Shown piece after piece: positions 1 to 5,012 of a DNA stretch of 6,348 bases. The position numbers and the translations under genes are program-made. How positions within the stretch are numbered: the first letter of the stretch is position 1; every line of letters begins with the position of its first letter. The stretch covers positions 1,897 to 8,244 of the forward strand of contig JAHEYM010000165.1 in assembly GCA_023251595.1 (NCBI GenBank), in the 5' to 3' direction. The DNA comes from Bacteroidota bacterium (GTDB lineage: Bacteria > Bacteroidota > Bacteroidia > AKYH767-A > JABDAW01). The notes under the pieces were generated by a model that saw nothing but the letters and a program-made list of their open reading frames with translations, was not told where the DNA came from and ran no database searches.

Positions 1-2
1 AC

Positions 3-122
3 TTCAAAAGTAATATTAGGAGAGCCACGATTATTGAGATCATCTTAGAGAAAGTGATAAAAGTCATGCTAAAGGCTGACGAACAGCATTTAGATATGTG
101 TATAACCCCTCTATTTTCGTAA
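3..122 (+). CDS. possible C-terminal tail of an upstream gene (partial)
   Basis: The third forward frame is open from the window edge to a TAA at 120-122, giving 39 codons with no stop. The conceptual product contains a helix-like stretch reading IIEIILEKVIKVMLKADEQH near its start and ends in CITPLFS. The mix of charged and aliphatic residues looks like a real protein end, and a small hairpin follows the stop at once (125-139). I do not recognise the family, and 39 open codons can arise by chance, so this is a tentative partial gene. If real, its stop is 88 bp before the preferred start of the histidine kinase on the same strand. Confidence 0.3.
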   Translation, partial: FKSNIRRATIIEIILEKVIKVMLKADEQHLDMCITPLFS

Positions 123-124
123 AA

Positions 125-139
125 CCGAACCCCCTTCGG
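125..139 (+). terminator. short hairpin after the upstream ORF, possible weak terminator
   Basis: CCGAA (125-129) and TTCGG (135-139) form a perfect 5-bp inverted repeat around a five-C loop. It is followed by ACAAAATTTTA rather than a clean T run. Its position 2 nt after the TAA at 120-122 suits a weak terminator or attenuator between the upstream gene and the histidine kinase. It could also be a chance hairpin in the kinase leader. Confidence 0.25.
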
Positions 140-210
140 ACAAAATTTTATCAAAAAATCGCGTAACATTGCCTGTAATGACTTATTTTAGCCAAGTAAA
201 GAAGGATTTG

Positions 211-1488
211 ATGAACAGAGAGCAGAGACATGAGCTGTTGGAGGAACTATTTAAACACGCAACCGAAAGCATAATTGTGACAGATCATTCAGGCGATATC
301 AAGTTTGTTAATCCTGCAACAGAGCGGTTCTTCGGGTATAAACAAGAAGAACTTATGGGGAAAAAAGTCGAGCTTCTGATGCCGGAACGCTTCACCCAGG
401 GTCACGCGCACCACCGCGAAAAGTTTGATACACATCCTCACTCCAGATCGATGGGGATAGGAATGGATCTGTATGCACTGCGTCGAAACGGGACAGAATT
501 TCCGGTCGAAATCAGTCTCAGTCCCTTCAAACACGACAATGAACATTTCACCATTGCCTTCATTATCGACATTACCACCAGGAAGAAAACGGAGAGTTTT
601 GTACTTAAACAACAACGTGAACTCGAAAATCTGGCGAAAGAATTGAGAAGCTCAAACGAGCGACTTGAGTCTAAAGTGGATGCCCGGACGAAAGTATTGA
701 GCGAGGCCTTGAACGAATTGGAAAAATCAAAACTGGAGTTGAGCGATGCCCTTGAGAAAGAAAAAGAATTGAACGAACTGAAGGGTAGATTTATCTCTAT
801 GGCATCTCACGAATTCAGAACACCCCTGACAACGATTCTATCATCTGCTTCATTAATTCCGGAATATCCGCTCGAAGAACAAAAAGAGAAAAGGTTAAAA
901 CATGTTGACAGGATAAAATCAGCAGTGAATAATCTGAACGATATCCTCAGCGATTTTCTATCGATGAGTAAAATTGAGGAAGGAAAAGTTCTTGCTAATT
1001 TTACCGTTTTTAATCTCAAAGCACTCGTTGAGGAAATAGTCGGTGATATGAAAGCGCTTGCAAAACCAGGACAAAAAATAATTTATCATCAGCAAGGCTT
1101 GGAACAGGTTACCCTCGATCAAAAATTAGTTCGGAATATAATAATTAATTTGCTGTCGAACGCGATTAAATTTTCGGACGATCATAAAACGATATTAATC
1201 AGCACCATCATCGATCAAAGCATTGCAAGAATAATTGTAAAAGATGAAGGAATCGGTATTAGCGACGAAGACAAAAAACATTTATTTGAAAGATTCTTCA
1301 GGGCGCATAATGCAATGAATATTCAGGGTACAGGACTCGGTCTTAATATTGTTGCCAATTATGTCGAATTACTGAACGGCTTCATCGAAATGGAAAGTGA
1401 ATTGGATATAGGAACTTCGTTTACGTTGACCTTCCCGAATGCTTCGGGTACTTCGATTTCTTCGACAGGCTCAGCAAGCGGTTATTAA
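211..1488 (+). CDS. soluble PAS-domain sensor histidine kinase
   Basis: This is a cytoplasmic two-component sensor kinase of about 425 residues with no membrane segment. An S-box PAS domain (about residues 18-125) is followed by a charged coiled-coil linker (about 131-191). The HisKA dimerisation domain has the H-box SMASHEFRTPL with phospho-accepting His200. The HATPase domain shows the N-box NLLSNAIKFS, G1 DEGIGI (345-350), F-box LFERFF and G2 GTGLGL (373-378), so all catalytic motifs look intact. A Ser/Gly-rich tail ends the protein. I chose the ATG at 211 because AGAAGGA sits 4 nt before it. In-frame alternatives are ATG 178 and TTG 169, adding 11 or 14 residues. The PAS core (MPE...GIG...RRNGTEFPVE) belongs to the subgroup that includes oxygen-sensing FixL, but the ligand is unknown. 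The next gene, a response regulator 93 bp downstream, is the likely partner. Confidence 0.93.
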   Translation: MNREQRHELLEELFKHATESIIVTDHSGDIKFVNPATERFFGYKQEELMGKKVELLMPERFTQGHAHHREKFDTHPHSRSMGIGMDLYALRRNGTEFPVEISLSPFKHDNEHFTIAFIIDITTRKKTESFVLKQQRELENLAKELRSSNERLESKVDARTKVLSEALNELEKSKLELSDALEKEKELNELKGRFISMASHEFRTPLTTILSSASLIPEYPLEEQKEKRLKHVDRIKSAVNNLNDILSDFLSMSKIEEGKVLANFTVFNLKALVEEIVGDMKALAKPGQKIIYHQQGLEQVTLDQKLVRNIIINLLSNAIKFSDDHKTILISTIIDQSIARIIVKDEGIGISDEDKKHLFERFFRAHNAMNIQGTGLGLNIVANYVELLNGFIEMESELDIGTSFTLTFPNASGTSISSTGSASGY

Positions 1489-1581
1489 TGATTGAAATCC
1501 TCTTACACAAAAATATAAGTATATATATACAAAAATTTGTTAACCCTCTTATAAATCATTTAATCACAAAATCACTACCTT
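1489..1581. other. A/T-rich kinase-regulator spacer with GTATATATATAC palindrome
   Basis: This 93-bp spacer contains a perfect 12-bp palindrome of alternating TA at 1519-1530, flanked by A-runs. I see no terminator hairpin with a T run and no convincing TAnnTTTG promoter element, so the two genes may share a transcript. The leader just before the regulator start (ATCACTACCTT) has no Shine-Dalgarno sequence. Confidence 0.4.
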
Positions 1582-2640
1582 ATGTATAATATTCTATTAA
1601 TCGAAGACAACAAAGAAGTTCGCGAAAATACTGCGGAGATTCTGGAACTGGCAGGCTACGATGTAACCACTGCCTCTGACGGTAAAAAAGGAGTCGAACA
1701 GGTAAACCTGTCAAAACCGGATCTTATCATCTGCGATATTATGATGCCGGTACTCGATGGATACGGCGTTCTGCATCTATTAAGCAAAAACCCGGAAACC
1801 TCCGGAATTCCATTCATTTTCCTTACTGCAAAAGCCGAAAGAAGCGATTTACGAAGGGGAATGGAAATGGGGGCTGATGACTATATCACAAAACCTTTTG
1901 ATAAAATTGAACTTTTGCGTGCGGTTGAAAGCAGGATAAAAAAACTGGAATCGATTCGGAAAGAATACCAGAAAGATTTAGATGGTCTTACTGCATTTAT
2001 CGGCGATGTTGGCGGAAGAGATGCATTGAAAAAATTTATGGATGGTAAAAAAGTAAACATCTATAGGAAAAAAGAAGGTGTATATATGGAAGGAAATTAT
2101 CCAAGTGGAATGTATTATCTTAACAAAGGAAAAATAAAAATATATAAAGTTCATGAGCACGGAAAAGAGTTTATTACGTCTCTTTTAAAAGAAGGTGAAT
2201 TTTTCGGCTACACAGCGCTCCTCGAAGGGAAAGCATATACCGAATCCGCACAAACGATGGAAGATTCGGAAATTACATATATACCTAAAGAAGAATTTTT
2301 CTCTCTTACTTACAACAATCGCGATGTGGCGAAAAAGTTTTTACACATTCTCACACAGAGTGTAACCGAGAAACAGGAGCAATTACTTGAACTTGCTTAT
2401 AGTTCTGTTCGCAAACGTGTTGCAGAAGCATTGACTTTACTCCAGGAAAGATACAGAGATGAAGCGATGAAAAGTCACGGCATCGCCATCTCACGCGAAG
2501 ATCTCGCGAATATTGTAGGTACAGCAACAGAATCTCTGATCCGGACACTCAGTGATTTTAAAGAAGAAAAACTGATCGAAATAAAAGACGGGAAGATTTA
2601 TCTGTTGAACGAAATTAAGTTGAGGGATATGAGGAATTAA
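1582..2640 (+). CDS. response regulator with Crp/Fnr-type output (REC-cNMP-HTH)
   Basis: This 352-residue regulator fuses a receiver domain to a complete Crp/Fnr-type module. REC (about 1-120) has the acidic pair E8/D9, phospho-acceptor D52 in CDIMMP, T82 and K104 in ITKPF, so it should be phosphorylated. A basic helical linker leads to a cyclic-nucleotide-binding-type beta barrel (about 143-245), a long dimerisation helix (about 246-275) and a winged helix-turn-helix (about 300-345). In the barrel, the positions of the cAMP-binding Glu and Arg of E. coli CRP appear as Y210 and E221, so cAMP binding is unlikely. There is no cysteine cluster for an Fe-S centre. The recognition helix TESLIRTL keeps the Glu (E317) and Arg (R321) shared by CRP and FNR but has T316 where CRP has Arg180, as expected for TTGA-type half-sites. 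It probably receives phosphate from the preceding kinase. Its targets are unknown; a matching box lies at 4493-4506. Confidence 0.93.
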   Translation: MYNILLIEDNKEVRENTAEILELAGYDVTTASDGKKGVEQVNLSKPDLIICDIMMPVLDGYGVLHLLSKNPETSGIPFIFLTAKAERSDLRRGMEMGADDYITKPFDKIELLRAVESRIKKLESIRKEYQKDLDGLTAFIGDVGGRDALKKFMDGKKVNIYRKKEGVYMEGNYPSGMYYLNKGKIKIYKVHEHGKEFITSLLKEGEFFGYTALLEGKAYTESAQTMEDSEITYIPKEEFFSLTYNNRDVAKKFLHILTQSVTEKQEQLLELAYSSVRKRVAEALTLLQERYRDEAMKSHGIAISREDLANIVGTATESLIRTLSDFKEEKLIEIKDGKIYLLNEIKLRDMRN

Positions 2641-2643
2641 TCT

Positions 2644-4056
2644 TCATTTCATCACCAATTTTCCTCTTGCAATAAAATTATTCCCTACAGTACTATTCAC
2701 TCTGTATTCATAAATTCCTGCGGGTAGATGATTCCGGTTAATTGTGACTCCGTTGGATGAAATATTTTCGATTTTCATAACTTCGTTTCCGAGCACGTCG
2801 TAGATTGCAACTGTATATATAACTCCTCTCATGTTTGTAAATTGCAGAATGGCAGCGTCCGTAAACGGATTCGGATAAATGCTATGCGGTTCATTTATAT
2901 ACTCAGACTGAATCCCAGCCGGATAATAAGTGATATTCAGATTATCAATATATAATACAGATCCGAGCCCCACAAAGCTTGTGCTGTCATTTATATTTCC
3001 GGAGGCGAAAGCAATATTCAAAGTATCTACCACAGGCCATGCATGATAATTTAATGACATTTCAAAATAAGTATATATACTCTGAGCAGGTAAATCTATG
3101 AATACACTGTCGACCGGCAGACCATTCCTAAAAGTGAAAAGTGCGCCGAGTGCAGTATCCGGTCCAACAGGAAAGTACTCATAATATCCCGTTAATTTCT
3201 GAGGATTATTATTCACGTGCATGCCACCGGCAGGTCCATTCATTCCTATATAACCATTCGTAATATATCCCGCTGTATCGCCCCATGTAGTCGCGACATT
3301 TTCCAGTCGCATGGCAAAAGAACCATTTTGACTAGTCGTTGATTTGGTTGCCGACATCGGGTTACCGGGAATAACTGCATAATTAATGGTGGTCCAGCCG
3401 ACGGGTTCCTCAGACGTAAACGGTGTCCAGTCTTCGAAACTATAATTTGGAAAAAGCTGGGTGGTACCAATCATCGTGATGCTATCAACTGTTAACGTGC
3501 TCCCTGCAATTCTGGGAGGATCCATTCTGGATGAAGTAATAACTGCAACGATGGTGTCAGGGACAGGAGTAAGAGGAAGACCACTCGGAATACAGATACG
3601 CTGCCATGTATTTTGCACACCAATGATTGCTCTTTGCGCGATGGAAATAATATTTCCTCCACTTTTAAATCCCACCATAAAAAATGCAGTATCGTTCAAT
3701 GGCACATTATATTTTGCATAAAAAGATATTGAATCCGGCTGACCTGAATAAGGAAGTCCGCCTGCGATACCGCCGGGAGATGGAACCCCGATGAACAAGG
3801 CACCAAAAATCGTGTCATTTGGAACCGGAATCGTTGTGAGTTGTGTGGCATACAGACCGTGATATGCCCCGGTTATTTTCGTCGCGTTACCGCCCGGGAT
3901 CGTAGCGAATGTCCATGTGTTGGTGGTGGTGAAACTGTCCGGATTTTCGTAGAGATTTGATGTCACCCAAGTTTCAAAACCCGGATTGACAGGTTGCTGA
4001 GCCCACAGAGAGATGGAAAACCCAAGCAAGCAGAGGATGGCAGATAGCTTTTTCAT
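2644..4056 (-). CDS. secreted two-module protein with T9SS type A sorting domain
   Basis: This 470-residue exported protein starts at the ATG whose complement is at 4056-4054. Residues 1-20 form a signal peptide (MKK, hydrophobic core, SLWAQ). The mature part appears to hold two related beta-rich modules. Module A (about 24-197) opens with NPGFETW and closes with LTVDSITMIGT; module B (about 203-378) opens with NYSFEDW and closes with LYIDNLNITYY. This N-x-x-FE-x-W to VD-x-(I/L) layout recalls carbohydrate-binding or PCMD-like beta-sandwich modules, but I see no catalytic motif and do not assign a substrate. Residues about 392-470 are a T9SS type A sorting domain: SIYPNPFTDAA, IYDVLGNEV, LPAGIYEYRV and a terminal GKLVMK. 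It is therefore probably carried across the outer membrane and released or anchored at the surface. It converges on the response regulator with a 3-bp gap. The leader is A/T-rich with no Shine-Dalgarno sequence. Confidence 0.9.
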   Translation of the reverse strand: MKKLSAILCLLGFSISLWAQQPVNPGFETWVTSNLYENPDSFTTTNTWTFATIPGGNATKITGAYHGLYATQLTTIPVPNDTIFGALFIGVPSPGGIAGGLPYSGQPDSISFYAKYNVPLNDTAFFMVGFKSGGNIISIAQRAIIGVQNTWQRICIPSGLPLTPVPDTIVAVITSSRMDPPRIAGSTLTVDSITMIGTTQLFPNYSFEDWTPFTSEEPVGWTTINYAVIPGNPMSATKSTTSQNGSFAMRLENVATTWGDTAGYITNGYIGMNGPAGGMHVNNNPQKLTGYYEYFPVGPDTALGALFTFRNGLPVDSVFIDLPAQSIYTYFEMSLNYHAWPVVDTLNIAFASGNINDSTSFVGLGSVLYIDNLNITYYPAGIQSEYINEPHSIYPNPFTDAAILQFTNMRGVIYTVAIYDVLGNEVMKIENISSNGVTINRNHLPAGIYEYRVNSTVGNNFIARGKLVMK

Positions 4057-4144
4057 TTTTTTTATTTTAGGTTATTGATATCATTAGAGACGCCTCTGTT
4101 GAGAATTTCACCATCAAATAAAATGCTGCACCAGGCATAAATAA

Positions 4145-4176
4145 TAAAGGAGACAGAATAAATCCCATCTCCTTTA
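4145..4176. repeat. 9-bp perfect inverted repeat, 14-nt loop
   Basis: TAAAGGAGA (4145-4153) pairs perfectly with TCTCCTTTA (4168-4176) across a 14-nt loop. There is no T run on either side, so it is a poor intrinsic terminator. It lies about 90-120 bp upstream of the start of the minus-strand T9SS gene, where an operator for that gene or an element remnant could sit. Its function is unknown. Confidence 0.5.
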
Positions 4177-4209
4177 GTATGTTCTTAAGTGATTGAGATA
4201 AACCCCTGA

Positions 4210-4395
4210 TTAGAATACTTTATTCGTTACTGCCCCTCAAGAGACCCTCACCCCTGGCTAGAACATTCCGGAAAGTATCCGAACTTTGAAGATGCCGAAC
4301 TTTCGTTCAACTCTTACCTCATCAATCTGTTAAAGAACATATCACTTAAGACGGAGCAAAAGTATGACGGGTACAACCGTATAAAAATGACTTAG
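4210..4395 (+). pseudogene. start-less coding-like ORF, possible gene remnant
   Basis: An open stretch of 61 codons lies between an in-frame TGA at 4207-4209 and a TAG at 4393-4395. The translation includes HPWLEHSGKYPNFEDAELSF and, further on, YLINLLKN and EQKYDGYNRIKMT. It has a natural mixture of Trp, Tyr, Pro, Asp and Lys, unlike the low-complexity A/T-rich translation around it. No ATG, GTG or TTG occurs except an ATG two codons before the stop, so it cannot be translated as it stands. It may be the 3' remnant of a decayed gene, perhaps cut by an older deletion or insertion. I do not recognise the family, and a chance ORF is not excluded. Confidence 0.35.
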
Positions 4396-4402
4396 ATCAT
4401 GT

Positions 4403-4422
4403 TTTTGAAATATTTTGAAATA
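4403..4422 (+). repeat. tandem 10-bp duplication
   Basis: TTTTGAAATA occurs twice head to tail (4403-4412 and 4413-4422), followed by a further T run. It lies just after the stop of the start-less ORF. It resembles a replication-slippage duplication in A/T-rich spacer DNA; no function is apparent. Confidence 0.6.
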
Positions 4423-4492
4423 TTTTTTGTGGAGAAAGCTTGATTTTGCTGAGAATCTGCTATTTCGCAGAATTTGGGGTCAATAAAAAGTG

Positions 4493-4506
4493 TTGACTGA
4501 AGTCAG
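4493..4506 (+). promoter_or_regulatory. FNR/FixK-like operator (TTGAC-N4-GTCAG)
   Basis: TTGACTGAAGTCAG reads as TTGAC, four bases, GTCAG. This fits the TTGA-N6-TCAA pattern bound by FNR, FixK and DNR-type regulators with one mismatch in the last base. Its centre (4499.5) is about 130 bp before the start of the NorC-like cytochrome. It is roughly 60-65 bp upstream of the start expected from the -7 element at 4551-4558, a normal distance for a class I activator site. The Crp/Fnr-type response regulator in this window is an obvious candidate ligand, but that pairing is inferred. Confidence 0.45.
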
Positions 4507-4528
4507 ATGATAAAATGACGCTTATCAT
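4507..4528. repeat. 7-bp inverted repeat next to the FNR-like box
   Basis: ATGATAA (4507-4513) and TTATCAT (4522-4528) are perfect inverted copies separated by 8 nt (AATGACGC). The element abuts the FNR-like box and lies 22 bp before the -7 element, so it would overlap the -33 region of the proposed promoter. It could be a second operator or an RNA hairpin. The TGAT and ATCA half-sites resemble FNR half-sites, but the spacing does not fit FNR. Confidence 0.4.
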
Positions 4529-4550
4529 GATCTTGCTATTATAGAATGAG

Positions 4551-4558
4551 TATGTTTG
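4551..4558 (+). promoter_or_regulatory. Bacteroidota-type -7 promoter element
   Basis: TATGTTTG matches the Bacteroidota -7 consensus TAnnTTTG at every defined position. No good TTTG-type -33 element lies 19-21 nt upstream; the nearest TTG, at 4533-4535, is too close. That is compatible with a promoter needing an activator bound upstream, such as at 4493-4506. It would drive the cytochrome gene and probably tnaA, with a leader of about 65-70 nt. Confidence 0.4.
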
Positions 4559-4628
4559 ATGAGGCAGAAATAATGTCAGAATAAATGAAAAAACAGAGTT
4601 TATTACCCTCCAAAACCTGATTCGACAC

Positions 4629-4988
4629 TTGAAAAGGATGATATTATTTGTTTTTTTATTTTGCTGTTTTAGCATTTATACGCTTGTAGTATATACCACC
4701 GGAACTAACGTTTTATCGCCCGAGATGAATGAAAATGCCGTAAAAGGAAAAATTTTGTACCAAAAATATAATTGTACCGCTTGTCATCAGTTATTCGGAC
4801 TAGGCGGTTATTTGGGACCTGAATTAACGACCACAATTTCCCAACCCGGGAAGGGACCTCTATACGCTTCTGCCCTCTTATCGACAGGCACCTTAAGAAT
4901 GCCGGATTTCCATTTATCCAAGGAAGAAATAAACCAAATTGTTGAGTTTCTGAAGTATGTAGATTCAACTGTAACTCATTATAAATAA
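4629..4988 (+). CDS. NorC-like membrane-anchored monohaem cytochrome c
   Basis: This small c-type cytochrome (119 residues) is held in the cytoplasmic membrane by an N-terminal helix (about residues 5-22), with the haem domain outside. The haem site is CTACH (C49, C52, H53). The probable distal ligand is M91 in LRMPDFHLS. The stretches CHQLFGLGGYLGPEL and MPDFHLSKEEINQIVEFLKY closely follow nitric oxide reductase subunit C (NorC), which passes electrons to NorB. The protein is somewhat shorter than typical NorC. No NorB is visible; the next gene is tnaA, 22 bp away on the same strand. The partner oxidase or reductase is therefore unknown, and it may serve another terminal enzyme. The start is uncertain: TTG 4629 gives the positive residues K2 and R3 before the helix, while ATG 4638 would remove three residues. 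Neither has a well-spaced Shine-Dalgarno sequence. An FNR-like box and a -7 element lie upstream. Confidence 0.85.
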   Translation: MKRMILFVFLFCCFSIYTLVVYTTGTNVLSPEMNENAVKGKILYQKYNCTACHQLFGLGGYLGPELTTTISQPGKGPLYASALLSTGTLRMPDFHLSKEEINQIVEFLKYVDSTVTHYK

Positions 4989-5001
4989 AATCAACCCTTA
5001 C

Positions 5002-5012
5002 TATATATATAT
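5002..5012 (+). repeat. alternating TA tract running into the tnaA start codon
   Basis: Eleven bases of alternating T and A (5002-5012) fill the end of the 22-bp spacer before tnaA and include the first two bases of its ATG (5011-5013). There is no Shine-Dalgarno sequence. Slippage here would change leader length and local structure without shifting the reading frame. Confidence 0.6.

Larger units (their letters stand above)
4057..4628. other. 572-bp region without an intact gene
   Basis: This region separates two divergently oriented genes. From left to right it holds the A/T-rich leader of the T9SS protein (from 4057), a 9-bp inverted repeat (4145-4176), and a coding-looking ORF with no start (4210-4395). 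Next come a tandem 10-bp duplication (4403-4422) and a small imperfect hairpin with stems TCTGC 4456-4460 and GCAGA 4467-4471. The promoter-like region of the cytochrome gene (4493-4558) follows. Two tiny ORFs sit just before the cytochrome, at 4546-4584 (12 codons) and 4585-4620 (11 codons). Neither has a ribosome binding site, and I do not call them genes. No tRNA or conserved riboswitch was recognised. Confidence 0.6.

Noticed and set aside
112..119. TATTTTCG as a -7 promoter element for the kinase
   Set aside because: It matches TAnnTTTG except for one base, but it overlaps the end of the possible upstream ORF and has only a partial -33 partner (TTTA at 89-92). It is too weak to list as a feature.
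289..615. 108-codon minus-strand ORF inside the kinase
   Set aside because: It is antisense to the PAS domain, with no recognisable motif and no promoter.
4099..4110. TTGA-N5-TCA as another FNR-like site
   Set aside because: The spacer is five bases instead of six, which breaks the half-site geometry.
4115..4122. Minus-strand TTTATTTG as a -7 element for the T9SS gene
   Set aside because: It has one mismatch to TAnnTTTG, and the only candidate -33 (TTTA) is 22 nt away. It is plausible but not distinguishable from chance in A/T-rich DNA.
4546..4620. Two mini-ORFs (12 and 11 codons) before the cytochrome, possible leader peptides
   Set aside because: Neither has a ribosome binding site. The first would start upstream of the predicted transcription start, and neither shows a run of regulatory codons. 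They are expected by chance in this composition.
4460..4675. 71-codon minus-strand ORF before the cytochrome
   Set aside because: It is a low-complexity A/T-rich translation overlapping the proposed promoter and the membrane helix of the cytochrome, with no family resemblance.
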